Source of the DNA: Alteromonas sp. KC3
GTDB lineage: Bacteria; Pseudomonadota; Gammaproteobacteria; Enterobacterales; Alteromonadaceae
Reading direction: 5' to 3'
NCBI RefSeq assembly: GCF_016756315.1
Contig: NZ_AP024235.1
Coordinates: forward strand, 3,472,001-3,536,000
Length of the DNA: 64,000 bases
Shown here: positions 26,278 through 35,467 of the stretch, piece by piece
How positions within the stretch are numbered: position 1 is the first letter of the stretch
Layout of the letters: every line of letters starts with the position of its first letter
Position numbers and translations under genes: made by a program
The notes under the pieces: generated by a model
The model's input: the letters and a program-made list of their open reading frames with translations, nothing else
Told to the model about the DNA's origin: nothing
Database searches by the model: none

Positions 26278-28542
26278 TTAGAACTCAGTAGAGAATCTCA
26301 CACCAAATTCACTTGCATCGTTGCTTAGAATTTGAAGGATGTAATCACCTGTATTCAAACGCGCATTGTCATAACGCTCATCAAAGATGTTACGGCCGTA
26401 AAGCGCTACGGTGTATGCATCGTTTGCTGGCGTGTACGCGATATCAAAGTTAACAAGTTCACGGCTATCAAGCTCGGTCATACGCTCTGGCGCAGATGTT
26501 GGCTCACCGTACATTTCTGAACGATAAGAGTAGTCAGCGCGCACGCGAATTGAGTCGCCGCCATCAAGTTCAAAGGTGTATTGAGGACCAATGGCAAGTG
26601 TTAGGTCTGGCGTAAGTGGGGCAACAGGGCTAAAACCAGCCTGCTCTTCAACGTCTACGTCCATATAACCAATGCTGGTCATCACGCTAAAGTTGCCGTA
26701 GCTAAACGTAGCGTCAGCTTCAATACCACGAGAAGTTTGTTCAACAACTAGGTTAGCAGTATCAAAACCACCTTCACTTACACGGCTTACCTGATAAGGT
26801 AGGTCTTCAAACTCAGTGTTGAATACCGCGATACTCATATCGAAATATTCGTTTACACGACCTTTAATACCCACTTCGTAGTTAGTCGCAGTAATGTTAT
26901 CTGATGCTGTAAAACAGTTGTTTGCACGAACCGCCGCTTGAGCGCCTTCGATGTCATCAAAACCACCAGCACCAAAGAACTGGCCAATTAGGCAGTAAGG
27001 GCGCGCAGGGTATTGACCTGACTGATAACCAGACTGAATCGTTGCGTAACCTGTCAAACCATTTTCAAACGTGTAGTTTGTGGCAATTTCCCACGTTACT
27101 TCGTCCCAATCGTTTGAATCGAAAATAGTACCTAGTGGGCCAAATACGTTTGCTGACGCGTCTTTCTCATCTTTGGTATAACGAAGACCACCAGAGATGC
27201 TCAACTCGTCGTTAATGTCATGACGAACGTTAACATAAGCGGCTTTCGATGTTGTTTCTTGGTCGAGTGCTAAAAGGTTTGGACCACCGTCGAAGTTTGA
27301 GTCGTCACCTTGACGGTTGCTACCTTCTTCGTTGAAGTAGTAAAGACCAGCTACGAAGTCAGTGTACTCGTTAATGTAACCGTTAAGCTGAAGTTCAACA
27401 GAAGTTTGATCTGCTTCTCCGCGCTCTGGGAATTGATCAAGCGAGAAAACCGTACCGTCATCATCAAGACCCGCTTTGTACTTAGAGGTACGTTGGCTTG
27501 CTACAACTTTCGCTGTGTAATCTTCGTTGATATCCCACTCAGTAGTAAGTGAAAGGCCACGAGCTTCATTTGATACAGACGTTACTGCAGCAGTACCTGT
27601 TGCATTGTCATAACGGTCATAACCTTCTGGGATAACGTCAGAGTTGCGAAGTTCTACACCTAAACCGTTACCACCACCGAAGTAACGCGCAGAGCTTACT
27701 TCATCAATAAGTACAGTATACGGGCGAAGACCGCCGTCACCATTGTTTGCATCAGCAGTTAGTACCATACGGAAGTCGTTTGAAGGCTCCCACTTAACTG
27801 ACACACGACCAGAAATATCTTCTGTTTCACCCACATCATATTCAGCGTTAGGTACATTGATGAACTCGCCAAGGCCGTCGCGCTTGTTAAACGACAGGTT
27901 CATGTTGAACGCTAACTCATCTGACAAACCGTGGTTAACAAAAAGATCTGCTTTTACGCGACCACGAGTACCAAACTCAGTGTTGATCTTAGTTACGTCG
28001 CCTTGATCAGGTTCTTTAGTGATGATGTTAATTGCACCACCGATAGAGTTACGACCGTATAGTGTGCCCTGTGGACCACGAAGTACTTCGATACGCTCGA
28101 TGTTGTTAAGGCTCCAGTTTTGACCAACTTGGCGACCTAGGTAAACACCATCAACATAAACGCTTACACCTGGATCAGTGGTAATAAGGTGGTCTTGAAG
28201 ACCGATACCACGAATAAACGGGTTAACTGACGATGTGTGACCAGCAGAGAAACCGGTTACGTTTAGGTTTGGTACAAACTTACCTACGTCAGTTAGATCA
28301 GTGATGCCTTGTTCAGCTAATTTGTCACCGTCGAATGCACTCAAGGCAATCGGTACTTCATAAATAACTTGGGGACGCTTAGTAGCGGTAACGGTAATGG
28401 CTTCGAACTTTTGCTCTTCTGTCGCTTCTGCTTCTTGCGCTACGGCAACATTCGTAAGAGCTGGAACGGTCATCGCTACTGCAAGTGCGACAGGCGAAAG
28501 CTTACTGGCGAGTGTCTTAGACACGTCAGTATTGGTTTTCAT
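26278..28542 (-). CDS. TonB-dependent outer-membrane receptor, substrate unknown
   Basis: 754 residues: signal peptide to about residue 36 (ending NVAVAQE), TonB-box-like FEAITVTATKRPQ, plug domain with NPFIRGIGLQ and IERIEVLRGPQGTLYGRNSIGGAINIIT, then a 22-strand barrel ending in Phe. The plug is of the type common in Alteromonas and sphingomonads (EVPIALSAFDGDKLAEQGI), which is not tied to one substrate. It could import an iron chelate or an organic nutrient such as a carbohydrate or aromatic compound. The gene is alone behind a long, AT-rich leader, with its own terminator. Confidence 0.93.
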   Translation of the reverse strand: MKTNTDVSKTLASKLSPVALAVAMTVPALTNVAVAQEAEATEEQKFEAITVTATKRPQVIYEVPIALSAFDGDKLAEQGITDLTDVGKFVPNLNVTGFSAGHTSSVNPFIRGIGLQDHLITTDPGVSVYVDGVYLGRQVGQNWSLNNIERIEVLRGPQGTLYGRNSIGGAINIITKEPDQGDVTKINTEFGTRGRVKADLFVNHGLSDELAFNMNLSFNKRDGLGEFINVPNAEYDVGETEDISGRVSVKWEPSNDFRMVLTADANNGDGGLRPYTVLIDEVSSARYFGGGNGLGVELRNSDVIPEGYDRYDNATGTAAVTSVSNEARGLSLTTEWDINEDYTAKVVASQRTSKYKAGLDDDGTVFSLDQFPERGEADQTSVELQLNGYINEYTDFVAGLYYFNEEGSNRQGDDSNFDGGPNLLALDQETTSKAAYVNVRHDINDELSISGGLRYTKDEKDASANVFGPLGTIFDSNDWDEVTWEIATNYTFENGLTGYATIQSGYQSGQYPARPYCLIGQFFGAGGFDDIEGAQAAVRANNCFTASDNITATNYEVGIKGRVNEYFDMSIAVFNTEFEDLPYQVSRVSEGGFDTANLVVEQTSRGIEADATFSYGNFSVMTSIGYMDVDVEEQAGFSPVAPLTPDLTLAIGPQYTFELDGGDSIRVRADYSYRSEMYGEPTSAPERMTELDSRELVNFDIAYTPANDAYTVALYGRNIFDERYDNARLNTGDYILQILSNDASEFGVRFSTEF

Positions 28543-29254
28543 GGTGTAACCCCTTTGCTTGAGTGTTAGGTATTTAATCTATTTATCAATTGCTTCAAGT
28601 TCTTCTGTGGAACTTTTGCAACCCAAACTCGAGGGGATAGTAAGAGGAGCAGCAAAGTGCTTAGTGCTGATTTCGGGCAATAAAAAAGTAAGTTGCAATG
28701 AAAAATTACAGACTTACTTTCAATAATACTTCGCTTTAAAAGTGGAAGTTACCTTTACCAGCCCTCAGTATCTCAGTGAAAGAGTTTAGGCTTGAAGACT
28801 GGAACGGTATGATACCGACATGTTTCTATATTGGAAAGTGAAATATTACATTTTTACTAAACTATTCTTTCAAAATTAGACTAATTGGTTAAATTTTACA
28901 TTTCACTAACAACACTCACAAAAATAATATAAAGCTATATTTTTCATACTGATACCCAAAAAAATCGGTATCAACCTCTCTAATATCACTCAGCGCTTTC
29001 GTGCTGACCAATTGGGCAAAATTACGACACCTATTTACTCGTATCTACAACTGCAAATAGTAGAACATGCTGACCTTTTCGACCTAATTTTTTGCTCGTT
29101 CTAGGCAAGTTTAAGCTAAGTAAGTTTAACGAGGCAGCTGTTTATCATATAAACTGCCCTCGCCCCAATTTTGTCGACAATAAAACCCTCAAATATTGAA
29201 AATTGAGTTTTAAGAGGCTATATTGTCGACATTCTAGCAAGAAAATTTAGAACC
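28543..29254. promoter_or_regulatory. 712-bp divergent regulatory region
   Basis: This gap between the receptor and the propionate regulator contains no convincing gene. It is AT-rich from about 28.83 kb. It holds two palindromes sharing the half-site GATACC/GGTATC, at 28805-28817 (CGGTAT-G-ATACCG) and 28950-28973 (TGATACC, ten bases, GGTATCA), and two TTGTCGACAA-type sites near 29.2 kb. The receptor promoter and that of the regulator must both lie here. Confidence 0.6.
29171..29232 (+). promoter_or_regulatory. Pair of TTGTCGACAA-type operators before the propionate regulator
   Basis: A perfect ten-base palindrome TTGTCGACAA lies at 29171-29180 and a 9/10 match (TTGTCGACAT) at 29223-29232, 52 bp apart and 84 and 32 bp upstream of the GTG start. 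Sites of this symmetry suit FadR-subfamily GntR regulators, so autoregulation is inferred. Confidence 0.7.
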
Positions 29255-29917
29255 GTGATCAAAATTACCGAACAAGCAATAACGAATGCAGACAAAACCT
29301 TCTTCAAATTGAGAAAGGATATTGTTGAGGGTGTTATTGCTGCTGGCAGCAAACTCAGTGAAACAGAATTGTCGACAAAGTACGAAGTCAGTCGTGCTGT
29401 CATCCGTGAAGCCATTAACCGGCTTGCTACCTGTCATCTGGTTGAGCGTAAAGCCAACGTAGGTGCCCGCGTGGTCGCACTATCTCCCGAAGGTCTTATT
29501 CAGCTATATCAAGTGCGCGAAGCACTAGAAGGCATGGCCGCGCGATTAGCCGCCAGGTATATGACTGACGAAGAAATTGCAGATATGCAATCGTTACTCG
29601 ACAGCCACTTTGACAAGGTAAAAGACAGTCATAGCTACTACCAAGAAGCTGGCGACGTAGACTTTCACTACCGCATTGTAACGGGCAGTAAAAACGATCA
29701 TCTAATAAGTGTGCTTATCGACGGACTCTATCATCTTGTGCGCATGTATCGCGTGCAGCTTGGTATGGCAGGTCCTCGAGTCAGCACCGCGTTTGACGAG
29801 CACAGACACATTGTTAACGCCATTGCCAATCGCGACGAAGAACTGGCGGAAATGTTAATGCGACGCCATATTCTTTATTCAAAAAATAATATCGAGAAGA
29901 AGCTCAATCATGACTAA
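29255..29917 (+). CDS. prpR: GntR/FadR-family regulator of propionate catabolism
   Basis: 220 residues: winged-helix domain (AGSKLSETELSTKYEVSRAVIREAINRLATCHLVE, in parts) at about 20-80, then an all-helical FCD ligand domain with the metal-binding His pattern (DVDFHYRIV, FDEHRHIVNA, MRRHI). It is expected to sense methylcitrate or a related acid and repress the prp genes. The start is GTG at 29255. A third perfect TTGTCGACAA palindrome lies inside its own coding region at 29369. It precedes prpB by 65 bp. The name prpR is by analogy with GntR-type prp regulators, not the sigma-54 PrpR. Confidence 0.85.
   Translation: MIKITEQAITNADKTFFKLRKDIVEGVIAAGSKLSETELSTKYEVSRAVIREAINRLATCHLVERKANVGARVVALSPEGLIQLYQVREALEGMAARLAARYMTDEEIADMQSLLDSHFDKVKDSHSYYQEAGDVDFHYRIVTGSKNDHLISVLIDGLYHLVRMYRVQLGMAGPRVSTAFDEHRHIVNAIANRDEELAEMLMRRHILYSKNNIEKKLNHD
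29369..29378 (+). promoter_or_regulatory. TTGTCGACAA palindrome inside the regulator gene
   Basis: A perfect copy of the same ten-base palindrome, 114 bases into the regulator gene. It may be a downstream operator that helps looping or roadblock repression, or a chance match constrained by the codons for ELSTKY. Confidence 0.45.
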
Positions 29918-29982
29918 CACCTTAGAGACTTCTTTGTATTCAATTCACCTCTACCCTACTTTCAAATAAGTGAGTGACAATC

Positions 29983-30858
29983 ATGAGTGCAGGAAAGAAA
30001 TTCAGAACCGCGTTAGAGAACAATAAACCTCTACAAATTGTAGGTACCATTAATGCCTACACCGCCATGATGGCAAAGGCCATTGGCCACCAAGCTATTT
30101 ACTTATCCGGTGGCGGCGTAGCCAATGCATCATACGGCCTACCTGATTTGGGCATGACGTCACTAAACGACGTAATTGCAGACGTACAGCGTATAACGAG
30201 CGCATGTGACCTTCCGCTTATGGTAGACATCGACACAGGTTGGGGCGGCGCATTTAACATTGCTAAAACCATTCGCGACATGGAAAAAGCAGGCGCAGCA
30301 GCGGTTCATATGGAAGACCAAGTTGCCCAAAAGCGCTGTGGTCACCGCCCAAACAAAGAAATTGTTAGTACAGAAGAAATGGTGGACCGTATTAAAGCCG
30401 CAGTTGATGCCAGAACCGACCCCGACTTTTTCATCATGGCCCGCACTGACGCGTTCGCGCAGGAAGGCCTAGATAAGGCCATTGAGCGCGCAAAAGCCTA
30501 CGTAGCAGCAGGTGCTGACGGCATATTTGCAGAAGCAGTTCAAACTGAAGAGCACTACCGCGCATTCTCAGAAGCATTAGACGTACCTATCCTTGCCAAC
30601 ATTACTGAGTTCGGCAAAACCGAACTATGGAACAAAGAAGAGCTTGGCGAATGGGGAGCAGACATGGTGCTTTACCCATTAAGTGCATTCCGCGCCATGA
30701 ATAAAGCAGCAGAAATGGTGTACAAATCTATACTTGAAAACGGTGACCAAAAAGCCGTTGTCGACAGCATGCAAACACGTATGGAATTGTACGATTATCT
30801 TGGCTACCACGAATACGAGCAAAAGTTAGATGCCCTATTCGCCCAAGGCAAAAATTAG
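29983..30858 (+). CDS. prpB: 2-methylisocitrate lyase
   Basis: 291 residues of the ICL/PEP mutase family. Cleaves 2-methylisocitrate to pyruvate and succinate, the last step of the methylcitrate cycle. The catalytic Cys is in KRCGHR near residue 120, preceded by the Mg-binding VDIDTGWGG and the HMEDQ segment. The ATG at 29983 gives the usual N-terminus ([11 protein letters not shown]). It is followed by a 257-bp gap that is mostly a palindromic element, and then prpC. Confidence 0.97.
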   Translation: MSAGKKFRTALENNKPLQIVGTINAYTAMMAKAIGHQAIYLSGGGVANASYGLPDLGMTSLNDVIADVQRITSACDLPLMVDIDTGWGGAFNIAKTIRDMEKAGAAAVHMEDQVAQKRCGHRPNKEIVSTEEMVDRIKAAVDARTDPDFFIMARTDAFAQEGLDKAIERAKAYVAAGADGIFAEAVQTEEHYRAFSEALDVPILANITEFGKTELWNKEELGEWGADMVLYPLSAFRAMNKAAEMVYKSILENGDQKAVVDSMQTRMELYDYLGYHEYEQKLDALFAQGKN

Positions 30859-30881
30859 AACCAATACGACCCAGCTGCGAA

Positions 30882-31037
30882 CGAGTGGGGTGCGAGGCAC
30901 CATTGGACCGGGAGCGATACGCAGGGCGTTACCACGCCATGAACCCATCCATGGGGGCTCCGCCTCGGCATCCATGCCTCGGAGGGGTAACGCCCTACGC
31001 ACCGCCCCCACTCTCTCGGTGCCTCGCACCCCACTCG
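30882..31037. repeat. Nested palindromic element, copy B (prpB-prpC gap)
   Basis: The outer arms are 20 bp with perfect complementarity (30882-30901 with 31018-31037, starting CGAGTGGGG). Inner arms AGGGCGTTACC/GGTAACGCCCT lie at 30923-30933 and 30986-30996. The core ACGCCATGAACCCATCCATG and GGCTCCG is conserved with the other copies; the second GGCATCCATGCC hairpin is imperfect. It lies within the prp operon, so transcripts from prpB into prpC must pass it. Confidence 0.9.
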
Positions 31038-31115
31038 AAGCTGAGTATTTCGCTTTTTATTTTTAAATGAAGTTTTTAAGTACCTTACAAATTACACAAG
31101 ACCGGAGACAACAAG

Positions 31116-32240
31116 ATGGCTAAACAGTTAAGTGGCGCGGGTTTACGCGGCCAAGTTGCAGGTAAAACAGCATTATCAACCGTGGGTAAATCAGGTTCAG
31201 GTTTAACGTATCGCGGTTACGACGTAAAAGACTTAGCGCAAAACTGTCAATTTGAAGAAGTAGCGTACCTTATTCTAAAGGGCAAGCTACCTAACCAGTC
31301 TGAGCTAGACGCTTATAAAACTAAGCTTCGCGGCATGCGTGGTCTTCCAACAGCACTGAAAGAAGTATTAGAACGTATTCCGAAAAATGCCCACCCAATG
31401 GACGTACTTCGCACAGGTTGCTCAATGCTAGGTAACCTTGAAATGGAAACCAGCTTCGATGAGCAGCAAGACGTGACAGACCGTATGTTGGCATGTTTCC
31501 CAAGCATCATTTGTTACTGGTACCGCTTCTCGCACGATGGCGTGCGCGTAGACGTTGAAACCGATGACGACTCAATTGGTGGTCATTTCCTTCATATGCT
31601 TCATGGCGAAAAGCCTCGTGATCTGCATGAGCAAGTTATGCATGTATCGCTAATTCTGTATGCAGAGCATGAGTTTAACGCGTCTACCTTCACTGCACGT
31701 GTTTGTGCTTCAACCTTATCTGATATGCATTCTTGTGTAACCGGTGCTATCGGTTCACTGCGTGGTCCACTTCACGGTGGCGCTAACGAAGCCGCTATGG
31801 AAATGATTGAAGGCTTCACTTCACCTGATGATGCTGAAGAAAAAATGATGGGCATGCTTGAGCGCAAAGAGAAGATCATGGGCTTTGGTCACGCAATTTA
31901 CTCTGAGTCTGACCCGCGTAACGAGATCATTAAACAATGGTCTGAGAAGCTAGCTGCCGATGTGGGCGACGACGTGCTTTATCCTGTGTCAGTTCGCTGT
32001 GAAGAAGTGATGTGGCGCGAGAAGAAGCTTTTCTGTAACGCCGATTTCTTCCACGCGTCTGCGTACAACTTTATGGGAATTCCTACGCCGCTATTTACGC
32101 CAATCTTCGTAATGTCTCGTCTAACCGGTTGGGCGGCACACGTTATGGAACAGCGCGCTGACAACCGTATTATTCGTCCATCAGCAGAATACACAGGCGA
32201 AGAATTACGCCCAGTGCCAGCTATTAGCGAACGCGCTTAA
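31116..32240 (+). CDS. prpC: 2-methylcitrate synthase
   Basis: 374 residues of the citrate synthase family, condensing propionyl-CoA with oxaloacetate. Motifs are LSTVGKSGSGLTYRGYDVKDLA at the N-terminus (in parts), the active-site His in GPLHGGANE, and MGFGHAIYSESDPR. The length and the LTYRGYD start are typical of PrpC and shorter citrate synthases. It has GGAGACAACAAG before the ATG and is 12 bp from acnD. Confidence 0.96.
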   Translation: MAKQLSGAGLRGQVAGKTALSTVGKSGSGLTYRGYDVKDLAQNCQFEEVAYLILKGKLPNQSELDAYKTKLRGMRGLPTALKEVLERIPKNAHPMDVLRTGCSMLGNLEMETSFDEQQDVTDRMLACFPSIICYWYRFSHDGVRVDVETDDDSIGGHFLHMLHGEKPRDLHEQVMHVSLILYAEHEFNASTFTARVCASTLSDMHSCVTGAIGSLRGPLHGGANEAAMEMIEGFTSPDDAEEKMMGMLERKEKIMGFGHAIYSESDPRNEIIKQWSEKLAADVGDDVLYPVSVRCEEVMWREKKLFCNADFFHASAYNFMGIPTPLFTPIFVMSRLTGWAAHVMEQRADNRIIRPSAEYTGEELRPVPAISERA

Positions 32241-32252
32241 GGTTGGGGTTTT

Positions 32253-34844
32253 ATGAATATTGATTACCGTAAACCGCTTCCTAACGCAGGTATCGATTTT
32301 TTCGATACTCGTGAAGCGGTAGATGCTATTGAACCAGGCGCCTATGCCAAACTACCTTACACGTCGCGTGTACTAGCTGAAAACTTGGTGCGCAAATGCG
32401 CACCTGAGATGCTCACTGACTCGCTTAAACAGCTTATTTATCGCAAGCGCGACTTGGACTTTCCGTGGTTTCCTGCTCGCGTGGTGTGCCACGATATCTT
32501 AGGCCAAACAGCACTGGTAGACTTAGCAGGTCTTCGCGATGCAATTGCAGCAAAAGGCGGCGATCCGGCCAAGGTTAACCCAGTAGTACCAACGCAGCTG
32601 ATTGTGGATCACTCGCTAGCGGTTGAACATGCTGGTTTCGAAAAAGACGCATTTGAGAAAAACCGCGCTATTGAAGACAGACGTAACGACGACCGTTTTC
32701 ATTTTATCAACTGGACAAAAACCGCGTTTAAAAACGTGGATGTTATCCCGCCGGGTAACGGCATTATGCACCAAATCAACTTGGAGCGTATGTCACCCGT
32801 TATTCAAGCCCGTGATGGCGTAGCCTTCCCTGACACTCTGGTAGGTACCGACAGTCACACGCCACATGTTGATGCGCTTGGTGTAATTGCCGTAGGCGTT
32901 GGCGGCCTTGAGGCCGAAAGCGTTATGCTAGGCCGTGCGTCTTACATGCGTTTGCCTGACATTGTAGGTGTTGAACTTACCGGCAAACCACAGCCAGGCA
33001 TTACCGCAACTGATATCGTGTTAGCGCTAACCGAATTCTTACGTAAAGAGCGTGTGGTATCAGCGTATTTGGAATTCTACGGCGAAGGTGCATCGCATCT
33101 TACGCTGGGCGACCGTGCTACTATTTCGAACATGACACCGGAATACGGCGCCACTGCAGCCATGTTCTATATTGACCAGCAAACTATTGATTATTTGCGC
33201 CTGACAGGGCGTGAAGAAAAGCAAATTGCATTGGTAGAACAATACGCCAAGCACACTGGTTTGTGGGCAGATGACTTAACAACTGCCGAATACGAGCGCG
33301 TACTTACGTTCGACCTTTCTGCAGTTGGCCGCAATATGGCAGGCCCTTCTAACCCTCACGCTCGCTTACCTACCAGCGACTTAGAAAGCCGCGGCATTGC
33401 TGCCAAATGGACAGAAGAAGAAGGCAAAATGCCTGATGGCGCGGTTATTATCGCGGCTATCACAAGTTGTACCAATACATCTAACCCGCGCAATGTTATT
33501 GCGGCAGGTCTGCTTGCACGCAACGCAAACCAGCGCGGTTTAACCCGTAAGCCATGGGTAAAAAGCTCGTTAGCCCCAGGCTCTAAAGCCGTTAAGCTTT
33601 ATCTTGAAGAAGCTAACCTAATGAGCGAGTTGGAAGATTTAGGCTTTGGCGTAGTAGCATTTGCCTGTACTACCTGTAACGGCATGAGCGGCGCGCTAGA
33701 CCCTAAAATTCAGCAAGAAATTATCGACCGCGACCTTTACTCTACAGCAGTGTTGTCGGGTAACCGTAACTTCGACGGCCGTATTCACCCTTATGCTAAA
33801 CAAGCATTCTTGGCATCGCCGCCACTAGTCGTAGCGTACGCTATTGCCGGTACTATTCGCTTTGATATTGAAAAAGACGTTTTAGGCACTGACAAAGACG
33901 GCAACCCCGTAACGCTTAAAGACATTTGGCCAAGCGACGAAGAAATTGATGCCATTGTAGCGAAGTCAGTGAAGCCAGAGCATTTCAGAAAAGTGTATGA
34001 ACCTATGTTCGACTTAAGCGTTGACTACGGCAAAGACATTAACCCGCTTTATGACTGGCGTGAAATGAGCACCTACATTCGTCGTCCGCCCTATTGGGAA
34101 GGCGCAATGGATGCCGAGCGCACCATGAAAGGTATGCGTCCGCTGGCAATCTTAGGTGACAACATCACTACCGATCACTTGTCGCCTTCAAACGCTATTC
34201 TAGCCAGCAGTGCAGCGGGTGAATACCTTCACAAAATGGGCTTGCCTGAAGAAGACTTTAACTCGTACGCCACACACCGTGGTGATCACTTAACCGCACA
34301 ACGCGCTACCCTTGCTAACCCGAAAGTGTTCAACGAGATGGTGCTAGAGAACGGTGAAGTGAAGCAAGGTTCACTTGCCCGCGTTGAGCCAGAAGGCCAA
34401 GTAATGCGCATGTGGGAAGCGATTGAAACCTACATGAACCGCAGACAACCGCTAATCATTGTTGCTGGCGCCGACTACGGTCAGGGCTCGTCACGCGACT
34501 GGGCAGCTAAAGGCGTACGTCTTGCCGGTGTTGAAGTAATTGTGGCAGAAGGCTTCGAGCGTATTCACCGCACCAACCTTATTGGAATGGGCGTGCTACC
34601 GCTTGAGTTTAAACCAGGCACAACACGTAAAACCCTTGAGCTAGATGGCACAGAAACGTACGACGTTAGTGGCGAACCGTCACCCGGTGCAACGCTTACG
34701 CTAGTAGTAAACCGTCAAAACGGTGAGCAGCTAGAAGTGCCAGTAACCTGTCGTTTAGATACTGCAGAAGAAGTCTCTATTTACAGCGCAGGCGGCGTAT
34801 TACAACGCTTCGCCAAGGACTTCTTAGAGGCTGAAGCTAGCTGA
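32253..34844 (+). CDS. acnD: Fe/S-dependent 2-methylcitrate dehydratase AcnD
   Basis: 863 residues of the aconitase family. AcnD dehydrates 2-methylcitrate, giving the trans isomer of methylaconitate, which PrpF then isomerises, replacing the single enzyme PrpD. Iron-sulfur cysteines are visible in TSCTNTSNPRN and ACTTCNGMSG; the substrate loop is TVGTDSHTPH-like, here VGTDSHTPHVDALG. The swivel domain contains GADYGQGSSRDWAAKG. It is 12 bp after prpC and is followed by a repeat-filled gap before prpF. Confidence 0.97.
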   Translation: MNIDYRKPLPNAGIDFFDTREAVDAIEPGAYAKLPYTSRVLAENLVRKCAPEMLTDSLKQLIYRKRDLDFPWFPARVVCHDILGQTALVDLAGLRDAIAAKGGDPAKVNPVVPTQLIVDHSLAVEHAGFEKDAFEKNRAIEDRRNDDRFHFINWTKTAFKNVDVIPPGNGIMHQINLERMSPVIQARDGVAFPDTLVGTDSHTPHVDALGVIAVGVGGLEAESVMLGRASYMRLPDIVGVELTGKPQPGITATDIVLALTEFLRKERVVSAYLEFYGEGASHLTLGDRATISNMTPEYGATAAMFYIDQQTIDYLRLTGREEKQIALVEQYAKHTGLWADDLTTAEYERVLTFDLSAVGRNMAGPSNPHARLPTSDLESRGIAAKWTEEEGKMPDGAVIIAAITSCTNTSNPRNVIAAGLLARNANQRGLTRKPWVKSSLAPGSKAVKLYLEEANLMSELEDLGFGVVAFACTTCNGMSGALDPKIQQEIIDRDLYSTAVLSGNRNFDGRIHPYAKQAFLASPPLVVAYAIAGTIRFDIEKDVLGTDKDGNPVTLKDIWPSDEEIDAIVAKSVKPEHFRKVYEPMFDLSVDYGKDINPLYDWREMSTYIRRPPYWEGAMDAERTMKGMRPLAILGDNITTDHLSPSNAILASSAAGEYLHKMGLPEEDFNSYATHRGDHLTAQRATLANPKVFNEMVLENGEVKQGSLARVEPEGQVMRMWEAIETYMNRRQPLIIVAGADYGQGSSRDWAAKGVRLAGVEVIVAEGFERIHRTNLIGMGVLPLEFKPGTTRKTLELDGTETYDVSGEPSPGATLTLVVNRQNGEQLEVPVTCRLDTAEEVSIYSAGGVLQRFAKDFLEAEAS

Positions 34845-34859
34845 TTCCGTCAGCTCAGC

Positions 34860-34965
34860 AGGGAAGAACTGAGCCGGTTACGGGACACGCCGTGAATACA
34901 TCCATGTAGGCTCCCAATTCGCATCCATGCGAATTGAGGGTCCCGTAACCGACTCAGTACTCCCT
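34860..34965. repeat. Nested palindromic element, copy C
   Basis: Arms ACTGAGCCGGTTACGGGAC at 34868-34886 and GTCCCGTAACCGACTCAGT at 34940-34958 pair with one bulge, and AGGGA/TCCCT extends them. The core is ACGCCGTGAATACATCCATG with GGCTC, then the hairpin CAATTCGCAT-CC-ATGCGAATTG (34915-34936). It begins 15 bases after the acnD stop. Confidence 0.9.
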
Positions 34966-35012
34966 AAATCAGCTAACTTCTGTTAGCAGGGTTTACTATT
35001 TTTGGGGAAGGA

Positions 35013-35105
35013 GGTTGGTTTCGATTTGAAACCTTCCAGCCGCAAGGATGCGGCTGGGGAGCGCACACGGATGTGTTCACAGCGTGTTTCAAATCACGAA
35101 CAACC
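35013..35105. repeat. Nested palindromic element, copy D (inverted orientation)
   Basis: Twenty-base arms (35013-35032 with 35086-35105, GATTTGAAAC side innermost) pair with a few mismatches. The core is in reverse orientation to copies A-C: hairpin CCAGCCGCA/TGCGGCTGG at 35036-35057, then GGAGCGCACACGGATGTG and TTCACAGCGTGTTT. It is the first member of a tandem duplication. Confidence 0.88.
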
Positions 35106-35143
35106 TTACTTCTCTCCAGATAAAGTGGTTTTTATTTTATATG

Positions 35144-35200
35144 GCGTTGAGGCACGGTTGAAACCTTCGGGGCATAGACCTCCCCTCTCGAAAGAGTTTA
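35144..35200. repeat. Decayed palindromic element (copy E)
   Basis: It starts like the intact copy at 35348 (GCGTTGAGGCAC, GGTTGAAACCTTCGGGGC) but the second half of the palindrome and the core are missing. It keeps only CGGGGC/CCCCTC-like remains before diverging at about 35178. Confidence 0.7.
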
Positions 35201-35215
35201 TTACTTTTGGGTGGA

Positions 35216-35308
35216 AGCTGTTTGTGATTTGAAACCCTCCAGCCGCAAGGATGCGGCTGGGGAGCGCACACGGACGTGTTCACAGCGTGTTTCAAATCGC
35301 GAACAACC
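35216..35308. repeat. Nested palindromic element, copy D' (second tandem unit)
   Basis: Nearly identical inside to the copy at 35013: arms 35216-35235 with 35289-35308, the same CCAGCCGCA/TGCGGCTGG hairpin and the core GGAGCGCACACGGACGTG followed by TTCACAGCGTGTTT. Its few differences from the first unit include ATG to ACG in the core. Confidence 0.88.
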
Positions 35309-35343
35309 TTACTTCTCTCCAGATAAAATGGTTTTTAGTTTAA

Positions 35344-35446
35344 GAGTGCGTTGAGGCACAGTTGAAACCTTCGGGGCGCATGGACGCGCCCCGAGAGCCT
35401 ACAAGGATGTATTTACGGCGTGTTTCAACTGTGCCTCAATGCACTC
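35344..35446. repeat. Nested palindromic element, copy E' (intact, inverted orientation)
   Basis: Twenty-five-base arms at 35344-35368 and 35422-35446 match at 24 positions, the exception being a G:T-type pair. The inner hairpin CGGGGCGC/GCGCCCCG lies at 35372-35393. The core AGAGCCTACAAGGATGTA then TTTACGGCGTGTTT is the reverse complement of the family consensus. It ends 21 bases before the prpF start, so it overlaps the prpF translation-initiation leader. Confidence 0.9.
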
Positions 35447-35467
35447 ATACCGACGAAAGGAAAAAAC

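Larger units (their letters stand above)
35023..35428. repeat. Tandem duplication of a ~204-bp unit carrying two palindromic elements
   Basis: The segment from GATTTGAAAC at 35023 recurs at 35226. Between the copies, the spacer starting TTACTTCTCTCCAGATAAA and the later GCGTTGAGGCAC (35144 and 35348) are also shared, an offset of 203-204 bp. Each unit holds one element of the copy D type and one of the copy E type; the E element is decayed in the first unit and intact in the second. Confidence 0.85.

Noticed and set aside
28543..29254. Search for a cobalamin or other riboswitch upstream of the TonB-dependent receptor
   Set aside because: No conserved riboswitch core is recognisable; the receptor ligand cannot be inferred this way.
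35002..35232. Open frame of about 76 codons between acnD and prpF
   Set aside because: It lies over the palindromic elements and the tandem duplication; its codons follow the hairpin arms and it has no ribosome site or family.
34860..35446. Repeat cluster considered as a CRISPR array
   Set aside because: Copies are long palindromes in both orientations with unequal spacing and no unique equal-length spacers or cas genes.
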